In this document: positions 46,783 to 56,869 of the stretch, piece by piece
Layout of the letters: each line of letters starts with the position of its first letter
How positions within the stretch are numbered: the first letter of the stretch is position 1
Origin: Macrotis lagotis
Taxonomy: Eukaryota; Chordata; Mammalia; Peramelemorphia; Peramelidae
Length of the DNA: 64,000 nt
Assembly (NCBI RefSeq): GCF_037893015.1
Contig: NC_133660.1
Coordinates: forward strand, 282,721,067-282,785,066
Reading direction: 5' to 3'
Program-made: the position numbers and the translations under genes
Notes under the pieces: generated by a model
Seen by the model: the letters and a program-made list of their open reading frames with translations, nothing else
The model's database searches: none
Told to the model about the DNA's origin: nothing

Positions 46783-49700
46783 GTAAGCCAGCCTCCCTGA
46801 GGTCCCTCCCCTCCCTACCCCCAGGAGTCCCTGCTTCTGGCCTGCTACTTAGAGCCTTGTCAGAGGAATCAGGCCACGGTCTCTTGACCTCTAGCTCAGT
46901 CTTAGTGCAGGGACCATGACAAGGCTGTCGAGGCACAGCCATCCTTGACCTTGAGACAGAAAGCTCTCATTGCCCAGGCCTCAGACTTACCACTTCCTTC
47001 ACCCAAAGCCTCAGGACTACTCAGCACAACCTCAGTCTAAGCATTTCTCTAGTGTCTGCCTGGCTTTTCCTTTCTTCTTTCCCCATCCCTGACACACTCC
47101 AAAGACCAGGCTAGGTATTACCAGAGCAGAGGTTCCTCTTCATTCTTGCTTATTATCTCTTCCAGATTTAAATAGGTGAGTGGGAAAGTGGGAGAGAATC
47201 TGGGACCCTCCTGGGATGGAAAGCCTTCTTGCTATGAATCATCCTGCCCATGACAGGGCTCCTAACCCCGAAGATCGCCATTGAAGACCCTGCCTCAGCA
47301 GGATGAGCTCTAGCACTGTCACTGCCTAGATTCTCACCTCCCTTCTGTCCTTTAGCCAGGATCCAGCGTACTCGAAAGAAGCAGATGGATGCTGAAGAGA
47401 TGTTTCATGCTTGTTGTGGCAAGATCACCGAAGTCTTCCACCGGGTCCAGTTCATGCTGTCCATTCTGATCAAGAGCCTCATTTTTGAAGTCTTCATCTT
47501 CATCATGGTTTGTCTCAATACCATTGTACTGGTGGTCCAGACTTTTGCTGAAGTGGAAGTCTGGGGAGGTAAGCATCCTTGAGGTAGGGGCTGCAGAACC
47601 TCAAGAACCTGAGGGTGATTGGGAGAGAACCTACCTAGTCTGGCCACATGGGTTCTGGGCTTCTAAAAACTCCTGGGGACCACCAGAAAGGGTCAGGGAA
47701 CTGATGACAACCAGGTAGGCCATCTTCAGTTACCTGGAAGGTTCTGCATGGGGAAAGAGGAAGGGAGGGCATGGGATCGGAGGGTCATCTGGGGACACTG
47801 GGATGGCTCTTAGCTCTCTCCAGGATACTGGGGAAAGTCCCAGTTCCCAGCGAGTCAGGATTCAGCTTGGGACAGAGAGGGAGAGTAGGCTGACTGATAC
47901 ATCAGCCTGGGAGAGGAGAAGGAGGGAGGGATGCTCGATCCTGGAATGCTCACCACCTTCATCTGCTCCTGGGTTACCTACAAGTCTCAGCTAACGTCTT
48001 CAAGAAGCCTCTCAGACTTCTTTCCCTCTGAGATCATCCTGGTTTACTCCATCGATTTTCAGTTTGTACATTGTTGTTAGAAAATAATGTCCCCCATTAG
48101 ATTAGAAGCTCCTTGAAATCAGAGACTGCTACTAGGGGGCTCTATCAGGGTTGGAATTAGGGAGGCTTATCTAACTGAATTCAAGTCTGGACTCAGACTC
48201 TCCCTAGCTGTGTGACCCTGGGCAAGTCATGTCACCCTGCTTGCCTCAGCTAACTCATCTCTAAAAATGAACTGGAGAAGGAAATGGCAAACCAATGCAG
48301 TACCTTTGCTAAGAAAACTCCAAATGGAGTCAAGTCACAAAGAGGTAGACAGGATCAAGTCAACAAAAATATCCTCCATACTTAGTATAGTGCTGAATGA
48401 AGGACAGCTCCCTTGAGAGAACTCTTAGGAATCCTCGAATTTTGAGTTGGAAGGGAACTTCGAGATCATTTAGATCCACCTCCTCGTTTTTCAGACAGGC
48501 AAACGAAACCATGGGTTTTTCCAAAAGCCTCTCAGAGTTAGTTTCCTCATCTATAAAATGACAGTAAGCCCTTTCCCTCCCAGGAGGGCTGTGAGGCTAA
48601 AGTTGGCTAGTGGGGGCTTTGTTGGTCCTAGGTCTAAGACCTCAGGCACAATACACCATACAAGCCTCACTGCTACCTCTAAGAGACTGGTCTATGCTCC
48701 AGACTCAGGACCTATTGAGGAACACCGGCCTCCATGGATGCTCCAAACTAGGAGGTGGGCTGGGGTCAGCACTCGGCCCAGTAGTGGCTGCTGTCTAATT
48801 GCTCCCACATCTCAACTACCTTGATCTGTGTGGCCAAGAGAATGCTACAGCTCTGAGATGGAACTCACAAATACTAATCTATGGGCCTAGAAAAGATCCA
48901 GGAGAAAAAGGGATGGGAGACAATTTAAACAAAACAGCTTCAGCCTTCTTACATCCTGAAAGATGAACAAAGTCACTAATAAGAAAACCTAATTCATGTC
49001 AGTTTGAATTTAATAACCAAAATGGGGAAATAACTCTTAGATTCTATTGTTTCTGGAAAGACTATTCCTCCGGATCAATGAGGGCCCAGGATTGCTAGGG
49101 ATTCTGCCAAAGAAGAGCAAGAAGGTAGAGGGTAGAGGGAAGAAGTGACAATCAGAAGGGGGGAAACTGAGCATCTGACCTTCCCACAGAGTGGTACTTC
49201 ACAGCTTTTGACTCCATCTTCCTCTGCATCTACTTTTTGGAGGCGGTCCTGAAGCTCATAGTCATGGGACTTCAATACTTTGACTCTTGGAACAGCCTAG
49301 GTGGGTGGGTCCGGGGCCCTGGGGAGGGGACGGATGGCTGAGGTTAGGGATGGGGTATGGAGCAGGGATAGGAATTACTTGGCATGTCCTATGGAGACAA
49401 TCCTTCCAGCTGGGGAAAGGGGTGGGAACAGGGGGGGAATCCCCACCCATTAGATATGGGCTCCAAACTTGAGGAAAAGAGGGTTAGTTGTCTTGCCCAG
49501 GAGCTTGATGTTCTGAGACACCATGACATTATGGTCAGAGAACTGAATTCTAGAGCCAGGAATACCTGGGTTCAAATTCTGCCTCTGGCCTGGACAAGAC
49601 AATCCTGGGTTGGTCATTTCCCTACCAAACCTCAGTTTCCTTTTCTGCACAAGGGGCACAATGCTGCCTACTGTAGTTCTCTCCCAGGATGACTGAGGCT

Positions 49701-52700
49701 CAAAGGAGAGGAGAGGGGTGGGTGCTTGCCATCCTCAGTCATAATGAGCAGTTGGAACACTGCGGGGCAGCCTCTTGAGATGGGTCCTGTCCCCACTCCC
49801 CAGATTTCTTTATTATGGTCATGGCCTTGGTGGACTTCATCCTCAAGCAGATCTACTTCTCCTCTGCCAAGAGAATGACCCACAGCAAAACTGCCTTTCG
49901 AATCCTCAAGATCTTCAAAAGTCTTCGAGCCCTGAGGGTTGTCATGGTGCTTCGCAGGCTCCGGTGAGGCCAGGGGGTCTCAGCTCCTTCCAGGCCCAAG
50001 ATTGGGCCAGTACCATCTGGGCAGTGTGCCAGGCTTCACCTCCCTTTTCAAGCACCTTGGGCCAGTCACTTCCCCTCTGGGCCTCAGCTTCCTGAACTCT
50101 AAATGAGGGAAGTGAAGTAGTTACCCCCTAAATATCCCTTCTTCCTTGGAGTGAACTGCCATGTTCCTCAGTTTCTCCATCTGTAAAAGCAAGGGCTTCC
50201 AGGCTGATAGCCCCTTGAGCTCTGTGGTCCTTGAGATTCTGGATCACCAGCTCCTGCTATATGGTTCCTCCCAGTTTTTCCTTGTGTCGTCTATGTTCTC
50301 CTACCCCTACCTCAGGTCTGCTCTTTTCAGTCCCATCCTCTAAGAGGTCTCCCTGCTCTGACACCATGTTCTCTGTCCTAGAATTCTTTCTGGTCCTACA
50401 TGGGTCTTTCTGGTCCTCCTTTGAGGCCCGAAGTGTCAGACTTTGGTTCAGTTGGGGCAGGATCCCAGGCTCCTGATACCCCACCCTGGTAGGGTCCAAC
50501 AAGGCTACCGCAACCTTTCTGGGGAGGAAGCTCACCTGGGCCTCTGACTATTTTGTCTGCCTCTCCTCCTTTCAGCTTCCTCAAGAGCCTTCAGGAGGTG
50601 ACAGGAACTCTGGCTCAGTCGCTACCGTCCATCGGGGCCATCCTTGTCCTGATGTTCACTTGCCTTTGTATCTGGTCAAGCAGGGGGTTTGGGGAAGGTC
50701 AGGGTCTATGGGTTGGGCAGGATGAGGCTAGGATTGGGTGGGGGGGTGGGCTGGCCAGTGTTGCAAGGGCCCTAGGGGCCTCCTTAGCCTCACAGTCTTC
50801 TTCTCCGTGATACTCCGAGCCCTGTTCAATGAGTCAGACCCCAAGCACTTCCAGAACATCTTTACCACCATCTTCACCCTTTTTACCATGCTCACTCTGG
50901 ATGACTGGTCCCTCATCTACCTGGCCAGCTGGAATGAAGGTAGGGAAGAAGAGTCTGAACCCTTGGGGGGGCTGGGAGGCGGCTTGGGATCCAGCAGAGG
51001 GCTGAAGGTTGGATGTTCTCTCCAGACTGGTTTTGGGGGCTTTGGAATAGGAATCACAATGAGCTAGAGAGGGGCAATGGGGACTTTGTCCCAGAGTGCA
51101 AAATTCAGAGAGTACTAATGTAAAAACTAACCCAGAATCTAATTAGAACAATTAAGATAGGAAACTCAGATGGGCAATCCCCTACCTCCCACCTTCACTG
51201 TGTCCCACCCCCCCTCCAACTTTGGACATACTCCCTGTGACTTGTCCCAAGTTTGGTCTGGATACTTGGTGCAAAATTGAGGCCCTTGCTCCCTTAGGTG
51301 CCTGGTATATCATCCCCATCCTCATGATCTACATTATTATACAATATTTAATTTTCCTCAAGTGAGTCACCAAGCCCCACCCCCTTCTCCCCATCATGGA
51401 GCTGCCCAGACCCTCTCTTTCCTGCCCTCTCCATGCTGGGGCTTTCCAAACCCTCCCTTTCTCATCCTCCAGGACCTGGCCCTCTCTCTCCAGACAAGCC
51501 CCAGCTCTGCCCCTCCTCTGCCCAAGAACCCAAAGGGAACCCCCGCCACCTCCTCTGCCTGCTCCCCCCCCCTTGTGGCCCTGCCCCTACTCCCCGGCCC
51601 CCAGTCCTCATCCTCTAGTGTCTTGTAGCCTGGTGATTGCAGTACTGGTGGATAACTTCCAGATGGCCCTACTCAAGGGGCTGGAAAAGGTGAAGCTCAA
51701 GGTAGGAGGGCCTGAGGAGTGAGGGGAAGGGAGAAAGGATGTGTCAAAGAGCAGTGTTAAACTGTGGGCAAGCATTGTGCTAAGAGTGGGATGCCCACTG
51801 GGGACCCCCTGGTCGGCTCTATTATAGGACACCTAGGAAGGGAGAAGCCTTGAGCGGGGTGCATCCACATACCCCCCAAGAATGCTGCCTCACTCCCCCA
51901 GATGCAACCCTCCTGAGGGCTTGGCCAAAGCTGGGGGATTTCTCCTTTGGGACCTTGGTCAGAAATACAGTCTGTGAGCCAAGAATCCTGTGGCTCCCAG
52001 TTGGAATTCTGTCCTGCCCAGGTGGACTTCAGATTTAGTTTTCTACATGGGCATCTTCCCACAGTTTCCTGTGTCCAGGGAAGTAGAGAAGGCCCCTGGC
52101 CTGCACATCCTTCCCCACTCCCTGCCATCTGCTCAAACCCACCATCACAGTCCCTTTGACAAAAAAAGTGTGTAAATGTTTGGATTTTTTTTTTAATTTC
52201 ATTTTCATCACCAAATATAATCCGGCTCCCCTCCCCAGAGAGGACAGCCAAGCAATTCAGCCAAACAACCACCCCTCCATTCCATACATTATGCTCCAGT
52301 CCCATAGTCCCCCCACCTCTGCCCAGGGTAGAGGGCAGATGATCTCCATTCATCTTCAGGGCTAAGTGTGATCATTGAGACTGCCCCTGCTTAGGGTGGG
52401 GACTGCTAAGGCTATCTCATAGGAGAGGCGGGGAGGGAAGAATGAACTTCTCTCTCCCAACTCTCTTCCTAGAAAGTGGCCCGGCTTCAAGAGAAACTTC
52501 TGGATGAGTCTCTGACCAACCTTGAGTCAGGTACCCGTACCCACCCCACTGCCAACCCTTGGCTGCCAGCCACTCGGCATCCTTGACCCTCAGAAGCAGA
52601 TGGTCACTGAGAGAGATCAGGCTCGTCCTGGCCCAACTCAGGCCCTCCCACCTCAGCTCCCATAGCTTCTGCCTCAACCTCATCTTCCTGTCCTCTCTTC

Positions 52701-54080
52701 ACAGAACCAGAAGAAAAGCTGAGCACTTCCTCTCTACAATCACAGATAATTGAGAAAAAATATGGGGACCTGACTGCTGAGTAAGGGGAGGCCCTGGAAG
52801 CAGAGGGAAAACCAGGGAGGAGACACTGGACAATGGGCCAGAAGAGAAGGCCCTTAGGAGGAAGGCTTCAGACCCCAGAGAATGGGAGCCATTAGGACTC
52901 TGGACTAAGGGACAATGTCAGAAATGGCTTTGGCCTTCAGAAACTCCAAGCATGAAGAAGGCAGGGCCTAGACATAGAGATCATCCCCCTCATTTTACAA
53001 ACTGAGGCCCAGAATGGGAAAGGAGTTTGCCTTAGGACAGAAATAAGAGAAAATCTCAGGGTCAAGATTCGAATCTAGCTCTTTGACCTCAAGGCTTAGT
53101 GTTTTCTTGCAGCTGCTTTGATACTGAAGGTCCTGTCCAAGGTGCCCTGGGGTAGGGAATTGGAAGGGGGCAGAGATTGAGTGACTGGTCCCTGGAAGGC
53201 CAGGATGGTTGGGGAAGAGGAATGGTCCTTCCCCCGCCCCCAGTCTGACAGCCTTGGTCATACTCTGACCCATCTCCAGGGTTTGCTCTTTCCTTGAGGA
53301 AATCCCTGTGTGAGGAGTGAAGGAGCCCAGGAAAGAAGGAAGGCTGTGTGAGGAGGGCACATTGTTCTAAAGGTGGCAGCCATGGCTCACCTGGGCCCCA
53401 GCTCTGAGATGGGTTGGAGAACATTCTAGAGCTTAGAAAGCTGCAGAATAGAGAATGAGCTAGAAGAGACATTCGAAGCAAGCTGGGGAAAGTCCTTAAA
53501 ATCCAGAGCTTCCCGCTCTGCTGAGCCCCTCCTCCCGTGCTTAATGGCGTTGGGAGCCTGGGCCATGCCCTGGACTCTCCCTGGGTGCTCTGGAGCTGCA
53601 GCCAAATATGTGGGGGTGGGGGCTGCTGCCGCCACCTGTAGGCATGCCCACTCTGCCTACACCAGATGGCTCTGCCATTTCTTGTCCTAGGCTTCGGTTT
53701 CCCCATCTGTCTGTGTTCTGGGAGGGAACAGGCCTTAGCCAAGGTCACCCAACAGCTGATGGCTTCCCCAGAGATAGAGGTGGGGATGAGGGGAGGGGTG
53801 CCAGGCTCAGGGTCATCTACCCCTCTCTCCCAGGCAACAGGACAAAATGTTCCATTACCTCCAGCTGATGGCTGCAGTGGAACACCACCAGCAGTTGTTC
53901 AGGTCTCAGGCAGCTGTCATTGATGAGATCATTGACAAGGTGTTTGAGGTGAGCTGAGGGAAGGATGTGGGGGTGGGAGGGGGCCTGACTCTTTGCAAGA
54001 GGTCATGGGAGGTAGTTCTCCCTTGGGTCCTCCTGACCTGGCTCCCCTCTCAGGCCGGAGAGGAAGATTTCAAGAAGTGA
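46497..54080 (+). CDS. CATSPER1: CATSPER1, sperm cation channel alpha subunit 1
   Basis: A pore-forming subunit of the sperm flagellar calcium channel needed for hyperactivated motility. Twelve coding exons can be traced: 46,497-46,782; 47,356-47,568; 49,190-49,300; 49,804-49,963; 50,576-50,667; 50,796-50,939; 51,298-51,361; 51,629-51,701; 52,473-52,530; 52,705-52,780; 53,834-53,948; 54,054-54,080. All junctions are GT/AG and in phase, giving 472 residues. Visible are S1 (about 139-159), S2 (170-192), S3 (204-222), S4 with R236, K239, K242, R245, R248, R254, R255, R257, the pore T321-L-D323-D-W325 (the CatSper TxDxW motif), S6 (338-364), and a charged C-terminal helix ending AGEEDFKK. Human CATSPER1 has 780 residues; almost all the difference is the N-terminal histidine-rich domain, absent here. 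The start aligns with human (VPE at residues 6-8). Confidence 0.96.
47356..47568 (+). CDS. CATSPER1: CATSPER1 exon 2 (pre-S1 and S1)
   Basis: It encodes ARIQRTRKKQMDAEEMF, the amphipathic linker, and S1 (FEVFIFIMVCLNTIVLVVQT). Human has QRTRKKG at the same place, which fixes the junction with exon 1. Confidence 0.95.
47955..48130 (+). mobile_element. L2/CR1-type 3' end in CATSPER1 intron 2
   Basis: The words acaagtctcagctaacgtct, gttgttagaaaataatgtcc and ccccattagattagaagctc follow the L2 3' terminus. Confidence 0.6.
48135..48370 (+). mobile_element. MAR1-type SINE in CATSPER1 intron 2
   Basis: It has ccctagctgtgtgaccctgg, aactggagaaggaaatggca and ccaaatggagtcaagtcaca. Confidence 0.75.
48430..48575 (-). 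mobile_element. MIR-like remnant in CATSPER1 intron 2
   Basis: The words gttggaagggaacttcgaga and cagacaggcaaacgaaacca are typical of the MIR 3' body; the sequence is strongly diverged. Confidence 0.4.
49190..49963 (+). CDS. CATSPER1: CATSPER1 exons 3 and 4 (S2, S3, voltage-sensing S4)
   Basis: Exon 3 (49,190-49,300) encodes WYFTAFDSIFLCIYFLEAVL and the S2-S3 turn. Exon 4 (49,804-49,963) encodes S3 (DFFIMVMALVDFIL) and S4 (FRILKIFKSLRALRVVMVLR). Compared with human S4 (RALRAIRVLRRLSF, from memory), one arginine position is methionine (M251) and a later serine is arginine (R257). Confidence 0.94.
49525..49700 (+). mobile_element. MIR-like SINE in CATSPER1 intron 3
   Basis: It has gaattctagagccaggaata, cctgggttcaaattctgcct and cctcagtttccttttctgca. 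Confidence 0.55.
50576..50939 (+). CDS. CATSPER1: CATSPER1 exons 5 and 6 (S5 and pore)
   Basis: Exon 5 (50,576-50,667) encodes FLKSLQEVTGTLAQSLPSIG and most of S5; its donor TTT/GTATCT is weak. Exon 6 (50,796-50,939) encodes the rest of S5 and the pore helix and filter (FTTIFTLFTMLTLDDWSLIY). Confidence 0.93.
51298..51701 (+). CDS. CATSPER1: CATSPER1 exons 7 and 8 (S6)
   Basis: Exon 7 (51,298-51,361) encodes GAWYIIPILMIYIIIQYLIF. Exon 8 (51,629-51,701) encodes LVIAVLVDNFQMALLKGLEK, the end of S6 and start of the cytosolic tail. The split Asn357 codon joins them. Confidence 0.94.
51702..52472. other. CATSPER1 intron 8, nothing recognised
   Basis: Mixed sequence with one T-run at about 52,185-52,194. 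No exon or clear repeat. Confidence 0.45.
52473..54080 (+). CDS. CATSPER1: CATSPER1 exons 9-12 (C-terminal coiled coil)
   Basis: Four small exons encode KVARLQEKLLDESLTNLES, the EPEEKLSTSSLQSQIIEKKY segment, QQDKMFHYLQLMAAVEHHQQ with RSQAAVIDEIIDKVFE, and AGEEDFKK-stop. The last two are nearly identical to human. The stop TGA is at 54,078-54,080. Confidence 0.94.
52781..53833. other. CATSPER1 intron 10
   Basis: It contains a reverse MIR-like remnant at about 52,985-53,105 (ccctcattttacaaactgag). The remainder shows nothing I can name. Confidence 0.45.
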
Positions 54081-54179
54081 CTAGAGACATCACCAAGTGA
54101 CTGGAAGAAGCTACCGTCCAAACCCTGCTGGCCTTGGGGACAGATATTGGGCCTGGGATTGACTGGGAGCCCACCGCCC

Positions 54180-54185
54180 AATAAA
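54180..54185 (+). promoter_or_regulatory. CATSPER1: CATSPER1 polyadenylation signal
   Basis: Canonical AATAAA, 100 bp after the stop codon, followed by a short GT-containing stretch. It implies a very short 3' UTR. Confidence 0.85.
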
Positions 54186-54933
54186 GTCCTGAAGCCAGGT
54201 TCTAAGCTCTTGTCTCCTTACTGGCTGGGATCCTGTGGAGTCAGTGGGGAGGACTGGAAAGACCCCCAGAGCCCAGTACTCTCATATCAGTCAGCTCGGC
54301 TCTATCTGTTCTCTGATGGCGAGACCCCAGCTTGGCAAAAACTAGAACATTTTTGGAAGTGGGACGGGGAAGGAAATGGAAGGAGGGAGGAGACTGACTC
54401 TTGAAGGAGACTGACTAGGAGGGTTAGGATTGTTTTCTCTTTTGAGCCCAACAACAATCCTGGGAGGTGGGAACCATTACTACATTTTACAGAAGAGGAA
54501 ACAGACAGACGAGTGAAGTAACTTGCCCAGGGTCTCAGAGCTAGTAAGTATCTGAGGGCAGATTTGAACAGGGTTTTCCCGACTGTAAGACTTGCCCCTC
54601 TACACTGCACCACCAGCTGCTAGAGAACGACTGGAACTTCCAAGGTGAAATGGGTTGTTGTGGACAGGAGGGAGTGAGCTCCCAGACCAGAAGGGAGGCT
54701 GGGAGACTCTGGTCAGCCTGGGAATGCCCATCTCAGAGAACCTCAGGGTGGTGCTTTGAAAGATGTCCCTTAGAGCATCTGCTCATTGGCATCTGGAGGC
54801 TAATCGTCAGATAGAAGAGGGGCAAGGAAGGCCCAAGGCTCAGAGTGAGCCCATCCTCCCCTGCCCAGAGTAGGTGATGTGCCCTGAACCTACCTGGTAA
54901 ACCAGGAGGGTAAGAACCACCCCCACCCCCACT

Positions 54934-54979
<46 letters not shown>

Positions 54980-56664
54980 GATATACTACCCACACTCACT
55001 ATACGCCACACTCACACAACACAGTGATTAGCCCCAACTTGAGGAACCAGGTAGAACAAGGTACTATATTGAGAACTCCAGTGACTCAAGGAGTCACCCA
55101 AGGACCAGGTATCACATGGGCTTGACTCACTGGTCACCAGAGCAGGCCAGTGTTGAGCCCTGGTGTCCAGAGAAGTCAATGATGAAACAGTTTGACCCAG
55201 CCAGGAGTCTGTCAGCAGAGACCCCACCCATAGACATGTCCATGCTTCCTGTGTGCTAGGTGTGGAGAGACCCAGGGGTGGCCACGGGTGAATGGCAAAC
55301 TGGACCTCGGGCATGTCCCTGGCAGGGTGGGATGCCAGAGAGGAGCCTGAAGGGGGGGGGGTCTCTAGACTGGGAGCAGAGACGGGCCAGGCCAGGGATG
55401 TGGTTGGTTGAGTGAGCACTGGCTCTAGAAGCCAAAGCATCTCCTTAGATCATTTACCCCAACATGGGTCACAATTTCTTGATCCCAGAAACTTATGTAC
55501 TGCTCATTGATTGAATGACCGAGGAGATCCTTGGATCTCGCTTCTAGGTCCTGGGCCGAAAGCCCACAAGCCCATCGCTCAGAATGGACTCAGTTTGATC
55601 CCGTTCAGTAACGACTTAAGTACCTGCTGTATACTGGGCCCTACACTCAGCAAGGAATCCCAAGGTGACTCTGTGCCCCTGCCCTCAGGAATTTTCAAAT
55701 CAAGTTGTGGGGTCCAAGAAGGAACAAAGGAAAATTGGGGAGATAAGTGGGGTGAAAAGGCAGAAATTTCAGAGCAAAGAGGATGCTCATCTGGGAAACG
55801 GGCAAGGCTTCATGGGGGGGAGAGTACCAGAATTCTGCTGGGCCACCATCGCAGGAGACCCCACCTCCAGGGGCCAGAGCTCTGCTGTACCAGGGTCTCC
55901 TCCCTTGCCTCCTGGGCTCTGGTAATGGGTCCAGCTGTCTCTGCCTCCACCCTTTTATTCTGTCTAGAATTCCATTAGAGCCCTGTTCCAAAGTCATCGA
56001 GTGGAGAAGCAGAGCCTTCAGAGGATCCTGGGGGAAGTGCCCTTGGGACACTGAGGGTTCCCATCTCCTTGGCTGTGGGCAGCAGGAAGTCTGTGCTGGA
56101 GGGCAGTGGGGCAGGCTCAGGGGGGATCTGAAGGGAGAGAACCTGCCTACCACATACCTATTTACCAACTGTTGTGACTTGCCCCAACTGGGCCAATACT
56201 TGCTCTTGTTTTGCTTCTTGGGTTGTGTGATGGGGATATAGGTGTGTTCCAGCTGTCTCTAGGGATGTGTAGGGGGGTGTGCCCAGATCTCTAGGCCGGG
56301 AGGATACACATGAAAGGGAGAGAGACGATTCCTGATCTCCACCCCCCCCCCCCAGAAGCCCTAACAGGCCTCGTCTACCTACCACTATCTCCTGCAAAAT
56401 CCTCCATGGAAGCTGAAGGGTGAGATTAGTTTTCCCACTTGGGACAGCCCAGTCTGGCCCTGGAGGATGGGCAGAGGCCAGGTCTAATCCCCCCACTCAT
56501 TGATGTTTTTAATCTTTGTGTCCCCAGCCCTCTGCACAATATCTGGCAAAAGCTCTCGATATTTCCTGGGAGAGACCTGTGCCCTCCCTCTTCTCCCCTC
56601 CCCCTCCCCCTAGGCCCTAGCTTGGAGCAGGGAGAAATGAGCAGAAGAGGCAATTGATTCTTCA
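54186..56664. other. Spacer between convergent CATSPER1 and CST6
   Basis: It holds a reverse MIR-like SINE at about 54,430-54,620 (agaagaggaaacagacagac, ttgcccagggtctcagagct) and a (CA)n tract at 54,938-54,973. It also has a 13-C run near 56,342-56,354. No gene seen. Confidence 0.5.
54938..54973. repeat. (CA)n microsatellite
   Basis: About 17 dinucleotide units. Confidence 0.93.
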
Positions 56665-56670
56665 TTTATT
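56665..56670 (-). promoter_or_regulatory. CST6: CST6 polyadenylation signal
   Basis: AATAAA on the minus strand, about 115 bp after the CST6 stop codon. Confidence 0.85.
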
Positions 56671-56785
56671 CAGACCGACATGGCCAATGTTCAATCACCA
56701 GAGCCTTTGGAAGGTCCCTCCACCCCAAGCGCCCCTGTGCCTTCCTGGGCAGTGCTGGGCAGTGCTGGGCCAAGCCAGGCCCTTC

Positions 56786-56869
56786 TTAGATGGGAACACA
56801 AGAAATCTGTTGAAGAGTGTTCTGCTTTTTCCAGGGAACCACCAGGATCTCAAAGTCACATTTGATTTT
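56786..56869 (-). CDS. CST6: CST6 exon 3
   Basis: It encodes KIKCDFEILVVPWKKQNTLQ then QISCVPI and TAA; human ends LKHNCVQM. The acceptor is TCCCCAG. Confidence 0.95.
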   Translation of the reverse strand, partial: KIKCDFEILVVPWKKQNTLQQISCVPI

